Source of the DNA: Marinigracilibium pacificum
GTDB lineage: Bacteria > Bacteroidota > Bacteroidia > Cytophagales > Cyclobacteriaceae
DNA length: 64,000 bases
Reading direction: 5' to 3'
Assembly: GCF_012926615.1 (NCBI RefSeq)
Contig: NZ_JABBNU010000003.1
Location: 1-64,000, forward strand
Shown here: positions 16,119 to 27,366 of the stretch, piece by piece
Layout: each line of letters begins with the position of its first letter
Numbering within the stretch: the stretch's first letter is position 1
Position numbers and translations under genes: made by a program
The notes under the pieces: model-generated
Seen by the model: only the letters and a program-made list of their open reading frames with translations
Told to the model about the DNA's origin: nothing
Database searches by the model: none

Positions 16119-19100
16119 TTATTTCTTAAAAATCTTTCTAACTATTGGCGTTCCTTCTCCATGAATCTTCAATATATAAATTCCCTGAGGTAGTCCGCTA
16201 AGATCCAATTCTACCTTTTTGTGATCAGTTGTTAATTCTCTTATAACCCTCCCTGAACTATCAAGTATCTCAATTGAATTAAATTGATCATTTTTCAGAC
16301 TAATATTCAGTCTGTTTTCTACCGGGTTAGGAAATACTTGAAATTCATCTACCGAAAGAGATATATTATTACTCTCTTTATTTACCATCCTCAAATTCCA
16401 GCCACAACTTCCTACAACAAATGAATGCCTGGATCCGGAAGAATTACGTTCACCACCTTCAGGCACACTATATGTGTAGTAAAAGTAAATTACCTGACCC
16501 TGGCTGGCATTGATTTGAAAAGGTTCATTTGGTGTCACACCATAACCTGGATAAGTACCATTTGGATCAATGCCATAATACAATATAGAAACAGGATTCC
16601 CAACACCGGCTTTTGATGGCTTAAATGTTAATGTTGGATTACTCTGATCTTCAGAAATCTCTACAGAATAATCACCATTTATATTATCTTGAATACACTC
16701 CGAAGGACTGCTAATATTCTCAATGAAGGAGACATAATTAAGGTTTATACCTGCTGCTATGAAGTAAACCCTCATTTTATGATTTCCTTCTCCAATTTCT
16801 ACATTTTCAATTGAAATAGTTTGATATGACTGCCATCCCCCGGTATATGGAACTGAAACAGGCCCGGTTACATCTACACCACCTATTTCAACCCTCATTA
16901 CGCCTCCTCCGACATTTGAAGCGACGCGTAAATCAATATCATAATTTGACGCATTAGAAAATATATCATATTCAAGCCATTCACCAGGTTCTGTCCAGCC
17001 AATGTTATAGGCTCCATCTATATCTCCTGTCAATTCAATATCTACATCTTCCGAAACCCTGAAAGCCCCTCCATAATTACCAGTAGAAGTATCATAATAT
17101 CCATTAGTATTAAAGTTTTCTGCCTCTACCCTTCCCGGAATATTAATTCCTGAAAACACAGGATTAACTATCACTGTAGCCTCACCTGTTACTCCGTTAC
17201 TCATTGCCATAATTGTAAATTCCCCGGCTGTACTACCAGTAAACTTACCATTGCTATCAATGATGCCGCCAGTGGCAGTCCATTGAAATTCTACATCAAC
17301 CGGATTACCATTTTGATCAAAGCCCTGAGCTGAAAATTGCCTGGTTTCTCCTACGTTAATAGTTGAATTAGCAGGACTAACAATAATTGAAGCTAGCTCT
17401 TCATCAACTTCTTCTATATATTCAAAATAAATATCTGCAAGAGCAAGATCAGAGATATTTCCTGATCCGTTTATACTAAAGAGTGTTTTCACACCCGAGA
17501 CATTAAGTCCTTCAAAATCAGATATCGGGATGCTCAATTCATGCCATTGTCCATCTCTTTCAAAACCATATGGATCATTACCTGCTTCAAAAACAATAGT
17601 ACCTACAGCCAGACCAATATTTATACTCAGATTTAAGGTTTCATTTGATGAAGTCTTCATTGCAAACCGAAGATTTCCATTTTCAAAAGCAGACATATCA
17701 TGGATTTGCTCAGCAGTAAAACCAAGACCAAACCATCCACGATTATTATTAACATAGCTTAGAGCTTCTTGTCCAATATATGTCTCTGAAGGCCCTTCTA
17801 TTAGCGTCTGCTCCCACACATACAAATCACCCTCAGTATCCAGAGTAAGTTCATCTGCTACCGGTGAGAAAGCATACAACCCATAATTCCCCAATGGCGG
17901 TAAATATTTTTCAAAACCACTAACGGGTTGCGATGAATAATAAATCTCATCTATTAAAAATGTTGAAGCTACAGATGGATTATTGTTTTCAATATTTCCA
18001 ATAGTAAAAGGGGCTTGTACACCCCTAAAATTAGTCACTAGCAATTCCAGTGGAATGGCTACATCATGCCATTGACCATCCCGAATAAGTCCGTATTTCT
18101 CTTCTCCCCTGTTAAATGGCACTCCACTAGATCCATTATTGCTTTCTATCGATATATTAAATGGTTCCTGTGAGGATGTTTTCATCTTGAACCTCAATGA
18201 CCCATTTGTGTAATTATTTATATTCAGAATATCAGAGCTATTAAAGGTCATACCTCCATATTGATTAGCAGGAAAGGTTACTTCAAAAGCTTGATTGCCA
18301 AATGGACTGGCAACACTATCTAATTGAATAGAAGGACCTGCAGGATCTTCCCATAAAAATATCTCAGCATCAACGCCAAAATTTAATTGATTGGCAGTTG
18401 TAATTTGGTCAGAAAATATTCCAAATCCATCGGCACTTAACAATTCTTCTTCAACGTTTCCAAGTGTAACTTCACCATATCCATTGATTTCATAAACACG
18501 TACATAATCTATCAACATTCGCGCTTCCGAACCATAATTTGGCAATGCAGATACATTTGCCGGAGTATTTTCTGCTGCAGAGAACGGCAACCATCCTCCA
18601 ACAGCCATATTCAAGAGAATATAAAAATTATCTCCTGAAAAAAACTCACTCTCAAATGTTGTCTCATTTCCAAATGAAAAAACTTCATATGCTGATGATT
18701 CAATAGGGTTACCATTTGAATCAGTTTCTAATACATAAGCAGTGAGTTGTGTTGGAGTCCAATCAATTCGATAAACAAAAAAATCATCATTAAGCTGTTT
18801 ACCTGCCTCAGCTATAGCATCATATTTAAATGCATCTTCATTGCCATATTGCAGATTTCCTGTAACTCCTGCATCTTCAGCACGCCAGAATACATTAGCC
18901 TTGGCAATGATATTTGTATTTGTGCTTGTTGCATTAAAACCGGCTTCCATTATATCTATTTCTCCGGTAAATGGCCATCTATTTCCATCACCAAGCATCC
19001 AGAATGCAGGCCATAATCCGTTATTCATATCAGGAAGCTTTATACTTGCCTCTACTCGTCCATATTTAACACTGACCTTATCTTTAGTAAACAATCTGGC

Positions 19101-19388
19101 AGAAGTAAATTCCTTACCATTTACATTTTCTCTACGGGCTGTTATGACAAGGCGCCCATTTTCTATACTTGTATTATTATCCGTATAAGTCTGTAGTTCC
19201 TGATTCCCCCAGCCACAAATTGCCTGGTCACAGCCATCTCCAATAGCATAGGTCCAGAGAGATTCATCAAGTTGATTTCCATTGAATTCATCACTCCATA
19301 ATAGAGTTTGAGCATTAGTCGTCAAATGCAAAAGAATAAAAGCCATAATAAGCCCTATCCTTCCGGATCTTAATGTTTTAGTTTTCAT
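16119..19388 (-). CDS. Secreted multidomain GH16 beta-glucanase with carbohydrate-binding modules and T9SS domain
   Basis: Predicted extracellular endo-beta-1,3(4)-glucanase (laminarinase type), 1089 residues. A signal peptide (about 1-26) leads directly into a GH16 domain (about 28-300) with the catalytic motif GEIDIMEAG: Glu143, Asp145 and Glu148. Two related jelly-roll-like repeats follow (about 320-490 and 500-660), each with a FAMKTSS/FKMKTSS-type strand and a DGQWHD/DGQWHE motif. An Ig-like Big_2 domain (about 665-745) and a CBM6-like domain beginning IPGRVEAENFNTNGYYD come next. Then a 100-residue domain that may be CBM56 (beta-1,3-glucan binding) precedes the T9SS sorting domain (FPNPVENRL, GIYILKI). 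No SusC/SusD pair flanks it, so it is not part of a classical PUL here. Confidence 0.9.
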   Translation of the reverse strand: MKTKTLRSGRIGLIMAFILLHLTTNAQTLLWSDEFNGNQLDESLWTYAIGDGCDQAICGWGNQELQTYTDNNTSIENGRLVITARRENVNGKEFTSARLFTKDKVSVKYGRVEASIKLPDMNNGLWPAFWMLGDGNRWPFTGEIDIMEAGFNATSTNTNIIAKANVFWRAEDAGVTGNLQYGNEDAFKYDAIAEAGKQLNDDFFVYRIDWTPTQLTAYVLETDSNGNPIESSAYEVFSFGNETTFESEFFSGDNFYILLNMAVGGWLPFSAAENTPANVSALPNYGSEARMLIDYVRVYEINGYGEVTLGNVEEELLSADGFGIFSDQITTANQLNFGVDAEIFLWEDPAGPSIQLDSVASPFGNQAFEVTFPANQYGGMTFNSSDILNINNYTNGSLRFKMKTSSQEPFNISIESNNGSSGVPFNRGEEKYGLIRDGQWHDVAIPLELLVTNFRGVQAPFTIGNIENNNPSVASTFLIDEIYYSSQPVSGFEKYLPPLGNYGLYAFSPVADELTLDTEGDLYVWEQTLIEGPSETYIGQEALSYVNNNRGWFGLGFTAEQIHDMSAFENGNLRFAMKTSSNETLNLSINIGLAVGTIVFEAGNDPYGFERDGQWHELSIPISDFEGLNVSGVKTLFSINGSGNISDLALADIYFEYIEEVDEELASIIVSPANSTINVGETRQFSAQGFDQNGNPVDVEFQWTATGGIIDSNGKFTGSTAGEFTIMAMSNGVTGEATVIVNPVFSGINIPGRVEAENFNTNGYYDTSTGNYGGAFRVSEDVDIELTGDIDGAYNIGWTEPGEWLEYDIFSNASNYDIDLRVASNVGGGVMRVEIGGVDVTGPVSVPYTGGWQSYQTISIENVEIGEGNHKMRVYFIAAGINLNYVSFIENISSPSECIQDNINGDYSVEISEDQSNPTLTFKPSKAGVGNPVSILYYGIDPNGTYPGYGVTPNEPFQINASQGQVIYFYYTYSVPEGGERNSSGSRHSFVVGSCGWNLRMVNKESNNISLSVDEFQVFPNPVENRLNISLKNDQFNSIEILDSSGRVIRELTTDHKKVELDLSGLPQGIYILKIHGEGTPIVRKIFKK

Positions 19389-19921
19389 AGAATATTTGGT
19401 TGAATTAATAATATAATTCCTGCCAATAACTCAGGTTCATATTGTATAACTATAACTAGAAATACACTTTCAGAAGGCAGAAATAATATTTAAAGCTTGT
19501 AAAAAGAGGAGAATAATTAAAATAAACATATACAACAATAATACATCATTTTTGAAAAGTAAAAGGGAAAAATACGAATACTCAGGAGCGAAATCCTATC
19601 CCAGACGCAGTAAAGACACTTTCAACTACATCAATTATTCATCATAACTTTTTCAAAAAAATAAGAAAAAAAATGAAGCTATATTACTAATTATCAATCA
19701 GTAACACTTTGAGAATTAATAAATCATTATTCACCAACCAATAACGGTCAGGTATATATATTAAATTCCGTGAAGTCACTTTGAAAATATTATTGACAAA
19801 ATGATTTTAAGGTATTAAAGACAAAGGAATTTAAAACAAGTTTCAATCTTTTAAACAATTAATATTATAGATTAAAAAGTAATCATAACTTCAGATATCT
19901 ACGATTCATTCAATTTCAAAA
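19389..19921. other. Divergent intergenic region, nothing recognised
   Basis: About 530 bp between the divergent GH16 gene and the small secreted protein gene. It is AT-rich with no clear coding potential, RNA gene or strong hairpin. Promoters for both sides should be here but I could not define them. Confidence 0.45.
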
Positions 19922-20425
19922 ATGAAACATTTTGCAAGTATTATTTTACTACTATTATCTTTCCAGACCTCAATAGCCCAAACACCTTCAAAAGAAAAAC
20001 ATAATTCAATAGAAGGGATTATTACTGAGTTTCTCGACCAGATTACCATTGTTAAAGGTGAAAAAATGGACACTTCGCTAATTAGAAATTTATTCATTCC
20101 TTCAGCTCAATTTGCTATTCTAAATCATGGTGATTCATCATATGTTGAAACAGTTTCCCTTGATGAATTTCTTATTCTTCTAATGGACCCTTACTATGAA
20201 GAGGGATACGAGGAAAGGGAGATTTCTAAAGTAGTCGATGAATACAATGGAATTGCACAGGTTTTTCAAAGCTTTTATGGTAAGGATAGTGAAGGTAATG
20301 AAGAAAGAGGAATTACAAGCTACCAATTAGTAAAAGTTGATAACAGGTGGTGGATTGTTAATCTACTTTGGACTCTTGAATCAGATAACTTAAAAATCCC
20401 GGATAAATATATAGATGATAATTAA
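19922..20425 (+). CDS. Secreted NTF2/SnoaL-like protein
   Basis: A 167-residue protein with a signal peptide (about 1-20, ending SIAQ). The mature part has the length and pattern of the NTF2/SnoaL-like cone fold: an early helix IEGIITEFLDQITIVKGE, a strand-rich middle and a final ITSYQLVKVDNRWWIVNLLW in the position of the typical last strands. This fold is used by many small enzymes and binding proteins, and Bacteroidota carry many secreted copies of unknown role. The next gene codes for a second protein of similar size and fold, so they may be old duplicates. The specific function cannot be given. Confidence 0.65.
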   Translation: MKHFASIILLLLSFQTSIAQTPSKEKHNSIEGIITEFLDQITIVKGEKMDTSLIRNLFIPSAQFAILNHGDSSYVETVSLDEFLILLMDPYYEEGYEEREISKVVDEYNGIAQVFQSFYGKDSEGNEERGITSYQLVKVDNRWWIVNLLWTLESDNLKIPDKYIDDN

Positions 20426-20541
20426 TTGTTAAGTTAACCCTTTAATTATCACAATATTTATCATTATAAATTACTGTATTTCAGCTTTCAACATTATATT
20501 GAAGGTTGAATAATTTTATTAAGCCAAAATTCTATCGACCA

Positions 20542-21021
20542 ATGAAATACTTTTTATCACTATTGCTAATTATGGCAATCGGATTAACCTGTTGCACTAA
20601 TTCTACAGAAACAACAACTGGCGACCTGAATAATGAGGAGCAAAAGATAAAAGAACTATTCACAAGCTGGGTTGAAGACGTTTCCGAGAATATGGATCCG
20701 GATACATACTTTAAATATGTAACCAATGATTTTATATTATCAGAACCAGGCACACCTGCTAAACCAAATGATGAAACACTTAAGACTGAATTGATTGAGT
20801 TCGTTAATAGTTATGAAAGTATTCGATTGAAAGACTGGAATTCTGAAGAAATTATAATCAGGGACGATATAGCCATTCACCGACACTCAGGAGTACTTGT
20901 ACTTCAACCAAAGGGTGATTCTTTAATAATGGAGGTTAGTTTGAAATATCTGGATGTTTTGAAGAAAAATGAAGATGGTGAATGGAAAGTATATATTCAT
21001 TCAAATATGCCTAATAAATGA
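20542..21021 (+). CDS. NTF2/SnoaL-like lipoprotein
   Basis: The ATG at 20542 gives a 159-residue protein starting MKYFLSLLLIMAIGLTCC, a standard lipoprotein signal with the lipobox just before Cys17 or Cys18. An upstream in-frame ATG at 20506 would add an unlikely charged extension, so I prefer 20542. The mature part has the DUF4440/SnoaL pattern: helix EQKIKELFTSWVEDVSEN, a segment DTYFKYVTNDFILSEPG, and closing strands YLDVLKKNEDGEWKVYIHS. It is a probable outer-membrane or periplasmic lipoprotein. It is 8 bp upstream of the DUF4350-like gene, so these two are likely one transcript. Confidence 0.7.
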   Translation: MKYFLSLLLIMAIGLTCCTNSTETTTGDLNNEEQKIKELFTSWVEDVSENMDPDTYFKYVTNDFILSEPGTPAKPNDETLKTELIEFVNSYESIRLKDWNSEEIIIRDDIAIHRHSGVLVLQPKGDSLIMEVSLKYLDVLKKNEDGEWKVYIHSNMPNK

Positions 21022-21029
21022 GATTCTAA

Positions 21030-21941
21030 ATGAGATCATTTCTAATTACACTAATATTCTGTTCAAATTTAGCACTATTTGCACAGCAAATTGCCGATTC
21101 CACATATAGTCCGGTAATAAAAAACCCTGCTTATCCTTATAAATCAGGACCCGTTGTTTTTATTGATGAAGGACACTTCAATTTCCATACGAAAAACGGT
21201 CGATATAAATCATTTGCCACATTGCTTGAACGTGATGGCTATAAAGTACGTGAATACTCTGGAGATTTTAAAAGTGTTAATCTTTTAAAAGGTAAAATTC
21301 TGGTTATATCTAATGCATTAAACGAACAAAACCAGAAAAAATGGCATCTCCCCACACCCTCGGCATTTACCAGGGACGAGATACAAATAGTTAAAGAATG
21401 GGTATTTAATGGAGGAAGTTTGTTTTTAATAGCAGATCACATGCCAATGGCGGGAGCGGCTGAAGATCTTGCATCAGCATTTGGATTCAAATTCACCAAT
21501 GGTTTTGTATTTAATCCGGAATCAAAAACACCGGATCTTTTTAATACTAAGAGTAATACTTTACATAATTGTGTAATTACAAAAGGCCGGAATGATTCAG
21601 AAACTGTCGATCAAATTGCAACATTTACAGGTCAGGCTTTTCAAATACCAGAAGATGCAACTTCTATCCTTACATTTGATGATAAATATGTTAACTATCT
21701 TCCTGACACTGCATGGGTATTTGATGACCATACTCAAAAATATAATGTCAATGGATGGTCGCAGGGAGCATATAAGCAATTTGGTAAAGGAAAGGTTGTT
21801 GTATTCGGCGAAGCTGCCATGTTTTCTGCCCAACTGGCAGGGCCTCAAAAACGAAAAGTAGGTATGAATAATAGTACGGCCCCACAAAACTACCAGCTAC
21901 TTTTAAATATTATTCACTGGCTAGATGATATTCTGGATTAA
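21030..21941 (+). CDS. Secreted DUF4350-like (GATase-fold) protein
   Basis: A 303-residue secreted protein with a signal peptide (about 1-19, ending LFAQ). The sequence resembles DUF4350 and related ThuA/GldG-type glutamine-amidotransferase-like folds: VVFIDEGHFNFHT at the start of the fold, KILVISNALNEQN, and GGSLFLIADHMPMAGAA in the loop where a binding pocket would lie. Near the end, GKGKVVVFGEAAMFSAQ is also typical of the fold. No catalytic cysteine of a true amidotransferase is obvious, so it is more likely a binding or trehalose-utilisation-like protein. It begins 8 bp after the SnoaL-like lipoprotein. The substrate is unknown. Confidence 0.7.
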   Translation: MRSFLITLIFCSNLALFAQQIADSTYSPVIKNPAYPYKSGPVVFIDEGHFNFHTKNGRYKSFATLLERDGYKVREYSGDFKSVNLLKGKILVISNALNEQNQKKWHLPTPSAFTRDEIQIVKEWVFNGGSLFLIADHMPMAGAAEDLASAFGFKFTNGFVFNPESKTPDLFNTKSNTLHNCVITKGRNDSETVDQIATFTGQAFQIPEDATSILTFDDKYVNYLPDTAWVFDDHTQKYNVNGWSQGAYKQFGKGKVVVFGEAAMFSAQLAGPQKRKVGMNNSTAPQNYQLLLNIIHWLDDILD

Positions 21942-22021
21942 AGTTTTTTAATAGGTTAATTACCACTATATATTTTTTACCCTTGAATTGATTTTTTGAA
22001 ACCATTATTCTCGTAAATAAT

Positions 22022-24352
22022 ATGAAAAATATTTTACTCGTGATTCTCTGCACACTTCTTTTTGTATCCTGCAAGGAGGAAGAAACTGAAGTCACTTCTG
22101 CCATTAAATCAGATAAAGATTATACACAATTTGTCAATCCATTTATAGGCACAAGCAAAATGGGGCATGTATTTCCAGGAGCAACCGCACCTTTCGGAAT
22201 GGTACAACTTAGCCCGCAAACAAACTTTGAGGTGATGTTTGATGACGAAAATAAATACAACCCTGAAACTTATGAATATTGTGCTGGCTATCAGTATCGC
22301 GATACTACCATTATCGGTTTTGCACATACTAATTTCAGTGGTACTGGTCACTCTGATTTAGGTGACTTTCTTGTTATGCCAACTACTGGGAAATTAATCT
22401 TAGATCCAATAAAGACTAAAGAAGGAAATAAAGGGTTTTATTCTGTTTTCAACCATGATAAAGAAAATGCATCGCCAGGCTATTACTCGGTTAATCTTGA
22501 AAGTTATGATATTCTGGCAGAGCTAACTGCCAGCGAGCGAGTAGGGTTTCATCAATATACTTTTCCTCAATCAGATAGTGCGCATATAATTCTGGATATG
22601 GTATATAATGTCTATCATCATGACAATAAAAATGTATGGACCTTTATAAGAGTCGAAAATGACTCGACAATCACTGGTTACCGACAAACTAAAGGATGGG
22701 CAAGAGACAAAAAAATATTTTTTGCTGCAAAATTCTCTAAACCATTTAGCAGCTATGGCCATAAAAAATACGATAAAGTAAAATATGACGGGTTTTACAG
22801 ACGATTTAACCAGTATGAAAACTTTCCTGAAATGGCTGGAAAAGACATTCGTGCCTATTTCAATTTTAAAACAAATAAAGGTGATAAAATTAAATTAAAA
22901 TTTGCCTTGTCAAGTGTAAGTTCAGCCGGAGCAATGGCTAATCTTGAAGCCGAAATTCCTCATTGGGATTTTAACCAGGTAAAAGATGAAACTAAACATA
23001 AATGGAATAGTGAATTATCAAAAATAGAAGTTGAAACTATTGATGAAGATCAAAAGACAACTTTCTATACTGCCATGTACCACACCAATTTATCCCCGAT
23101 TATTTATGAAGACGCAGATGGAAAATATCGTGGGTTAGATCAGAATATACATACTTCAGATGGATTTACAAATTACACTATTTTTTCACTTTGGGATACC
23201 TATAGGGCATTACATCCATTATTTAATATCACTCAGCCTGACCGCAATAATGACATGATCAAATCAATGCTGGCTCACCACGATCAAAGTGTTCATAAAA
23301 TGCTTCCAATATGGTCACATTATGCTAATGAAAACTGGTGTATGATTGGATATCATGCAACTTCGGTCATAGCCGATGCAATGGCAAAAAATGTAGGAGA
23401 TTTCGACTATGAACGTGCATTAGAAGCATCAGTAAACACAGCTTCGGTGCGTTATTTTGATGGTTTGGGAGATTATATTGATTATCAGTATGTGCCAGAT
23501 GACAAAAGTCACTCTTCGGTTTCCAAGACATTGGAATATGCATATAATGACTGGTGTATATATCAAATGGCTAAGCAAACAGAAAATATTAAAGTTGCAG
23601 AGCAATTTAAAAGACGTTCAACCTATTATAAAAATGTATACGATACGGAAATTGGCTTTATGAGACCAAAAATGTCAGATGGGTCATTTAGAGAAAATTT
23701 TGATCCGATGGACACTCATGGCCAGGGCTTTATTGAAGGAAATGCCTGGAATTACGGATTGTATGTTCCGCAAAACATTGATAGTATGATAATTATGATG
23801 GGAGGAAAAGAACGAATGACCAACCAACTAGATTCGTTATTCTCCATGGAAATTGATGACAAGTACATAGAAAAACATGAAGATATAACACGTGACGGGA
23901 TCATTGGTAACTATGTGCATGGTAATGAGCCCGGACATCACATCCCATATTTATATAATTGGACAGGCCATCCTGAAAAAACCCAGGAACGCGTACGAAT
24001 GATTATGGATACAATGTATGGGCCTACAGTTGAAGGGTTATGTGGAAATGATGATGCCGGACAAATGAGTGCATGGTACATTTTTAGCAGTTTAGGATTT
24101 TATCCTGTCACTCCTGGATCAGCTGAATATTCAATAGGAAGCCCTCTGGTAAAGGAGGCTAAAATTCACCTTTCTAATGGAAAAAATCTGAAAATTATTG
24201 CCAAAAACCAGAGCAGAGAAAATGTTTATGTGAAAAGTATTTCAGTTAATGGTCAAATGTTAAGAGGGAACATATTGACACATTCAGATATTGTTGATGG
24301 AGGTGAAATTATTTTTGAGATGAGTTCAAAACCATCAACAGTCATTGAGTGA
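22022..24352 (+). CDS. GH92 family alpha-mannosidase lipoprotein
   Basis: A 776-residue lipoprotein (lipobox FVSC, Cys17) of glycoside hydrolase family 92. The signature start of the family is present: VNPFIGTSKMGHVFPGATAP and GMVQLSPQT, followed by GFAHTNFSGTGHSDLGDF. The downstream part has NNDMIKSMLAHHDQSVHKML, the LWDTYRALHPLF block and the terminal GLCGNDDAGQMSAWYIFSS that holds the catalytic acids. GH92 enzymes are calcium-dependent exo-alpha-mannosidases (mostly alpha-1,2) that trim N-glycans and yeast mannan. It sits alone on the cell surface or in the periplasm, with the thiamine riboswitch about 100 bp downstream. The family call is very safe; linkage preference is not. Confidence 0.93.
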   Translation: MKNILLVILCTLLFVSCKEEETEVTSAIKSDKDYTQFVNPFIGTSKMGHVFPGATAPFGMVQLSPQTNFEVMFDDENKYNPETYEYCAGYQYRDTTIIGFAHTNFSGTGHSDLGDFLVMPTTGKLILDPIKTKEGNKGFYSVFNHDKENASPGYYSVNLESYDILAELTASERVGFHQYTFPQSDSAHIILDMVYNVYHHDNKNVWTFIRVENDSTITGYRQTKGWARDKKIFFAAKFSKPFSSYGHKKYDKVKYDGFYRRFNQYENFPEMAGKDIRAYFNFKTNKGDKIKLKFALSSVSSAGAMANLEAEIPHWDFNQVKDETKHKWNSELSKIEVETIDEDQKTTFYTAMYHTNLSPIIYEDADGKYRGLDQNIHTSDGFTNYTIFSLWDTYRALHPLFNITQPDRNNDMIKSMLAHHDQSVHKMLPIWSHYANENWCMIGYHATSVIADAMAKNVGDFDYERALEASVNTASVRYFDGLGDYIDYQYVPDDKSHSSVSKTLEYAYNDWCIYQMAKQTENIKVAEQFKRRSTYYKNVYDTEIGFMRPKMSDGSFRENFDPMDTHGQGFIEGNAWNYGLYVPQNIDSMIIMMGGKERMTNQLDSLFSMEIDDKYIEKHEDITRDGIIGNYVHGNEPGHHIPYLYNWTGHPEKTQERVRMIMDTMYGPTVEGLCGNDDAGQMSAWYIFSSLGFYPVTPGSAEYSIGSPLVKEAKIHLSNGKNLKIIAKNQSRENVYVKSISVNGQMLRGNILTHSDIVDGGEIIFEMSSKPSTVIE

Positions 24353-24462
24353 TATATTAAACTAAAAATACAACTATAGCTTATAAGTATTAAACCTTAT
24401 TTTGAGATTTAATCTACTTTCCTTTATTTTCTGGAAATTATTTTTCTACTTTGAGTTATTAT

Positions 24463-24541
24463 ACTTTAGGGGTGTCCCGGTCGGGACTGAGAAATACCCT
24501 TTGAACCTGATGCGGTTAGTACCGCCGAAGGGAAAAGTTGC
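24463..24541 (+). ncRNA. TPP riboswitch (THI element)
   Basis: The conserved TPP aptamer is complete. It shows GGGGTG at 24469-24474, CTGAGA at 24487-24492, ACCCTTTGAACCTGAT and the block CGGTTAGTACCGCCGAAGGG. The spacing of these blocks fits the THI-box consensus, including the P3 stem CCCGGTCGGG. It lies upstream of thiS and thiC, the first genes of the thiamine operon. Binding of thiamine pyrophosphate should lower expression of the operon. A weak terminator-like hairpin lies downstream at 24580-24604. Confidence 0.96.
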
Positions 24542-24579
24542 AGAGTTCTACTTCGAACTTCTTTCTTTTCAAAATAAGA

Positions 24580-24604
24580 TGATTTAACAAATCACTCTTT
24601 TTTT
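24580..24604 (+). terminator. Possible riboswitch-linked terminator hairpin
   Basis: TGATTT and AAATCA form a short 6-bp stem with a 3-nt loop, followed by CTC and seven T residues, between the TPP aptamer and thiS. The stem is weak and AT-only in most pairs, so transcription control by this hairpin is uncertain; control of translation is equally possible. Confidence 0.35.
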
Positions 24605-24655
24605 CAAAGCATACTCCCTTAAAGTTTCACGGATTAACACTAATAACTCAGACCT

Positions 24656-24859
24656 ATGGTTACTGTTAATGTAAATGAAACTGAAATCGAGATTGAGGAA
24701 AATTCAACCATTCTTCAATTACTTAATCAAATCAATACTTCAAGCAATGGTATTGCCGTTGCCATCAACAACCACATCATTCCTGGGAATACCTGGGAAT
24801 CACAGTTGGTAAATCAAAATGATAACATCCTGATTATTAAAGCTACTCAAGGGGGTTAA
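24656..24859 (+). CDS. thiS: Sulfur carrier protein ThiS
   Basis: A 67-residue ubiquitin-like sulfur carrier for thiazole synthesis. It opens with MVTVNVNETEIEIEENSTI, then the helix LQLLNQINT, and ends in the required diglycine ATQGG, which is adenylated by ThiF and converted to a thiocarboxylate. Its size is normal for the family. It is the first gene after the TPP riboswitch and 32 bp upstream of thiC. It works with ThiF, ThiG and ThiH encoded in the same operon. Confidence 0.93.
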   Translation: MVTVNVNETEIEIEENSTILQLLNQINTSSNGIAVAINNHIIPGNTWESQLVNQNDNILIIKATQGG

Positions 24860-24888
24860 TCCGCTATTGTCGAATCTTTTAATCTTAG

Positions 24889-26751
<1,863 letters not shown>

Positions 26752-26754
26752 TTT

Positions 26755-27366
26755 ATGATAGTACTGATCTCACCGGAAATCGATTTGAATGACGAAATGG
26801 ATATTCTAAACCTGCTATTTAAAGCAGGTTTAGAATACTTTCATCTACGAAAGCCGAATAAAAATCTCCATGAACACAGGCATTATCTTGATCAGATAGA
26901 TGAAAGATTTCACAACCGAATCGTAATTCATTATTTCCATGAGCTTATTGATCAATACAACTTAAAAGGAGTCCATTATCAGGAAGCAAAAAGAAGAGAG
27001 AATGACCACGCTTTGAAAAGGTTTATTACTGATCTATCTGATATGGGTAAAACCGTAAGCAGTTCATTTCACGACCCGGAAGAACTGGCGCAATGTAAAT
27101 TTGATTTCAATTATCATATGCTTAGCCCGGTATTTTCATCTATTTCAAAAGCAGGATATGAAGGCAAAGAATTTAATGTAAACCACATCGATAAACAAAT
27201 TATCGGCTTAGGGGGAGTAACCTCTAAGAATCTGGGTCAAATAACCAGTCTGGGATTTTATGGTGTAGGCGTACTTGGAGGAATCTGGAACAGCCCCACT
27301 CCTATTGAAGAGTTTTCAAGGATAAAGAAATATTATAAATACTTTTCAAATGAAAGAAGCTTCTAA
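26755..27366 (+). CDS. Thiamine phosphate synthase-like protein (ThiE/TenI family)
   Basis: A 203-residue TIM-barrel protein of the ThiE/TenI family. It starts with a strand and the AGLEYFHLRKPNKN block, has VIHYFHELIDQYNLKGVHYQ in the middle, and ends with IIGLGGVTSKNLGQI and GFYGVGVLGGIW, which resemble the phosphate-binding end of ThiE. It is weaker than the second ThiE copy at 28129: the common catalytic pattern of ThiE (HLGxxD) is not seen here. It may be a TenI-type aromatase for the thiazole or a degenerate synthase. It starts 3 bp after thiC and overlaps thiD by 17 bp, so it is co-translated. Confidence 0.85.
   Translation: MIVLISPEIDLNDEMDILNLLFKAGLEYFHLRKPNKNLHEHRHYLDQIDERFHNRIVIHYFHELIDQYNLKGVHYQEAKRRENDHALKRFITDLSDMGKTVSSSFHDPEELAQCKFDFNYHMLSPVFSSISKAGYEGKEFNVNHIDKQIIGLGGVTSKNLGQITSLGFYGVGVLGGIWNSPTPIEEFSRIKKYYKYFSNERSF

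Noticed and set aside
16119-24352. A polysaccharide utilisation locus around the GH16 and GH92 genes
   Set aside because: No SusC/SusD pair, sugar regulator or sulfatase is present, and the two enzymes are divergent and separated by unrelated genes.
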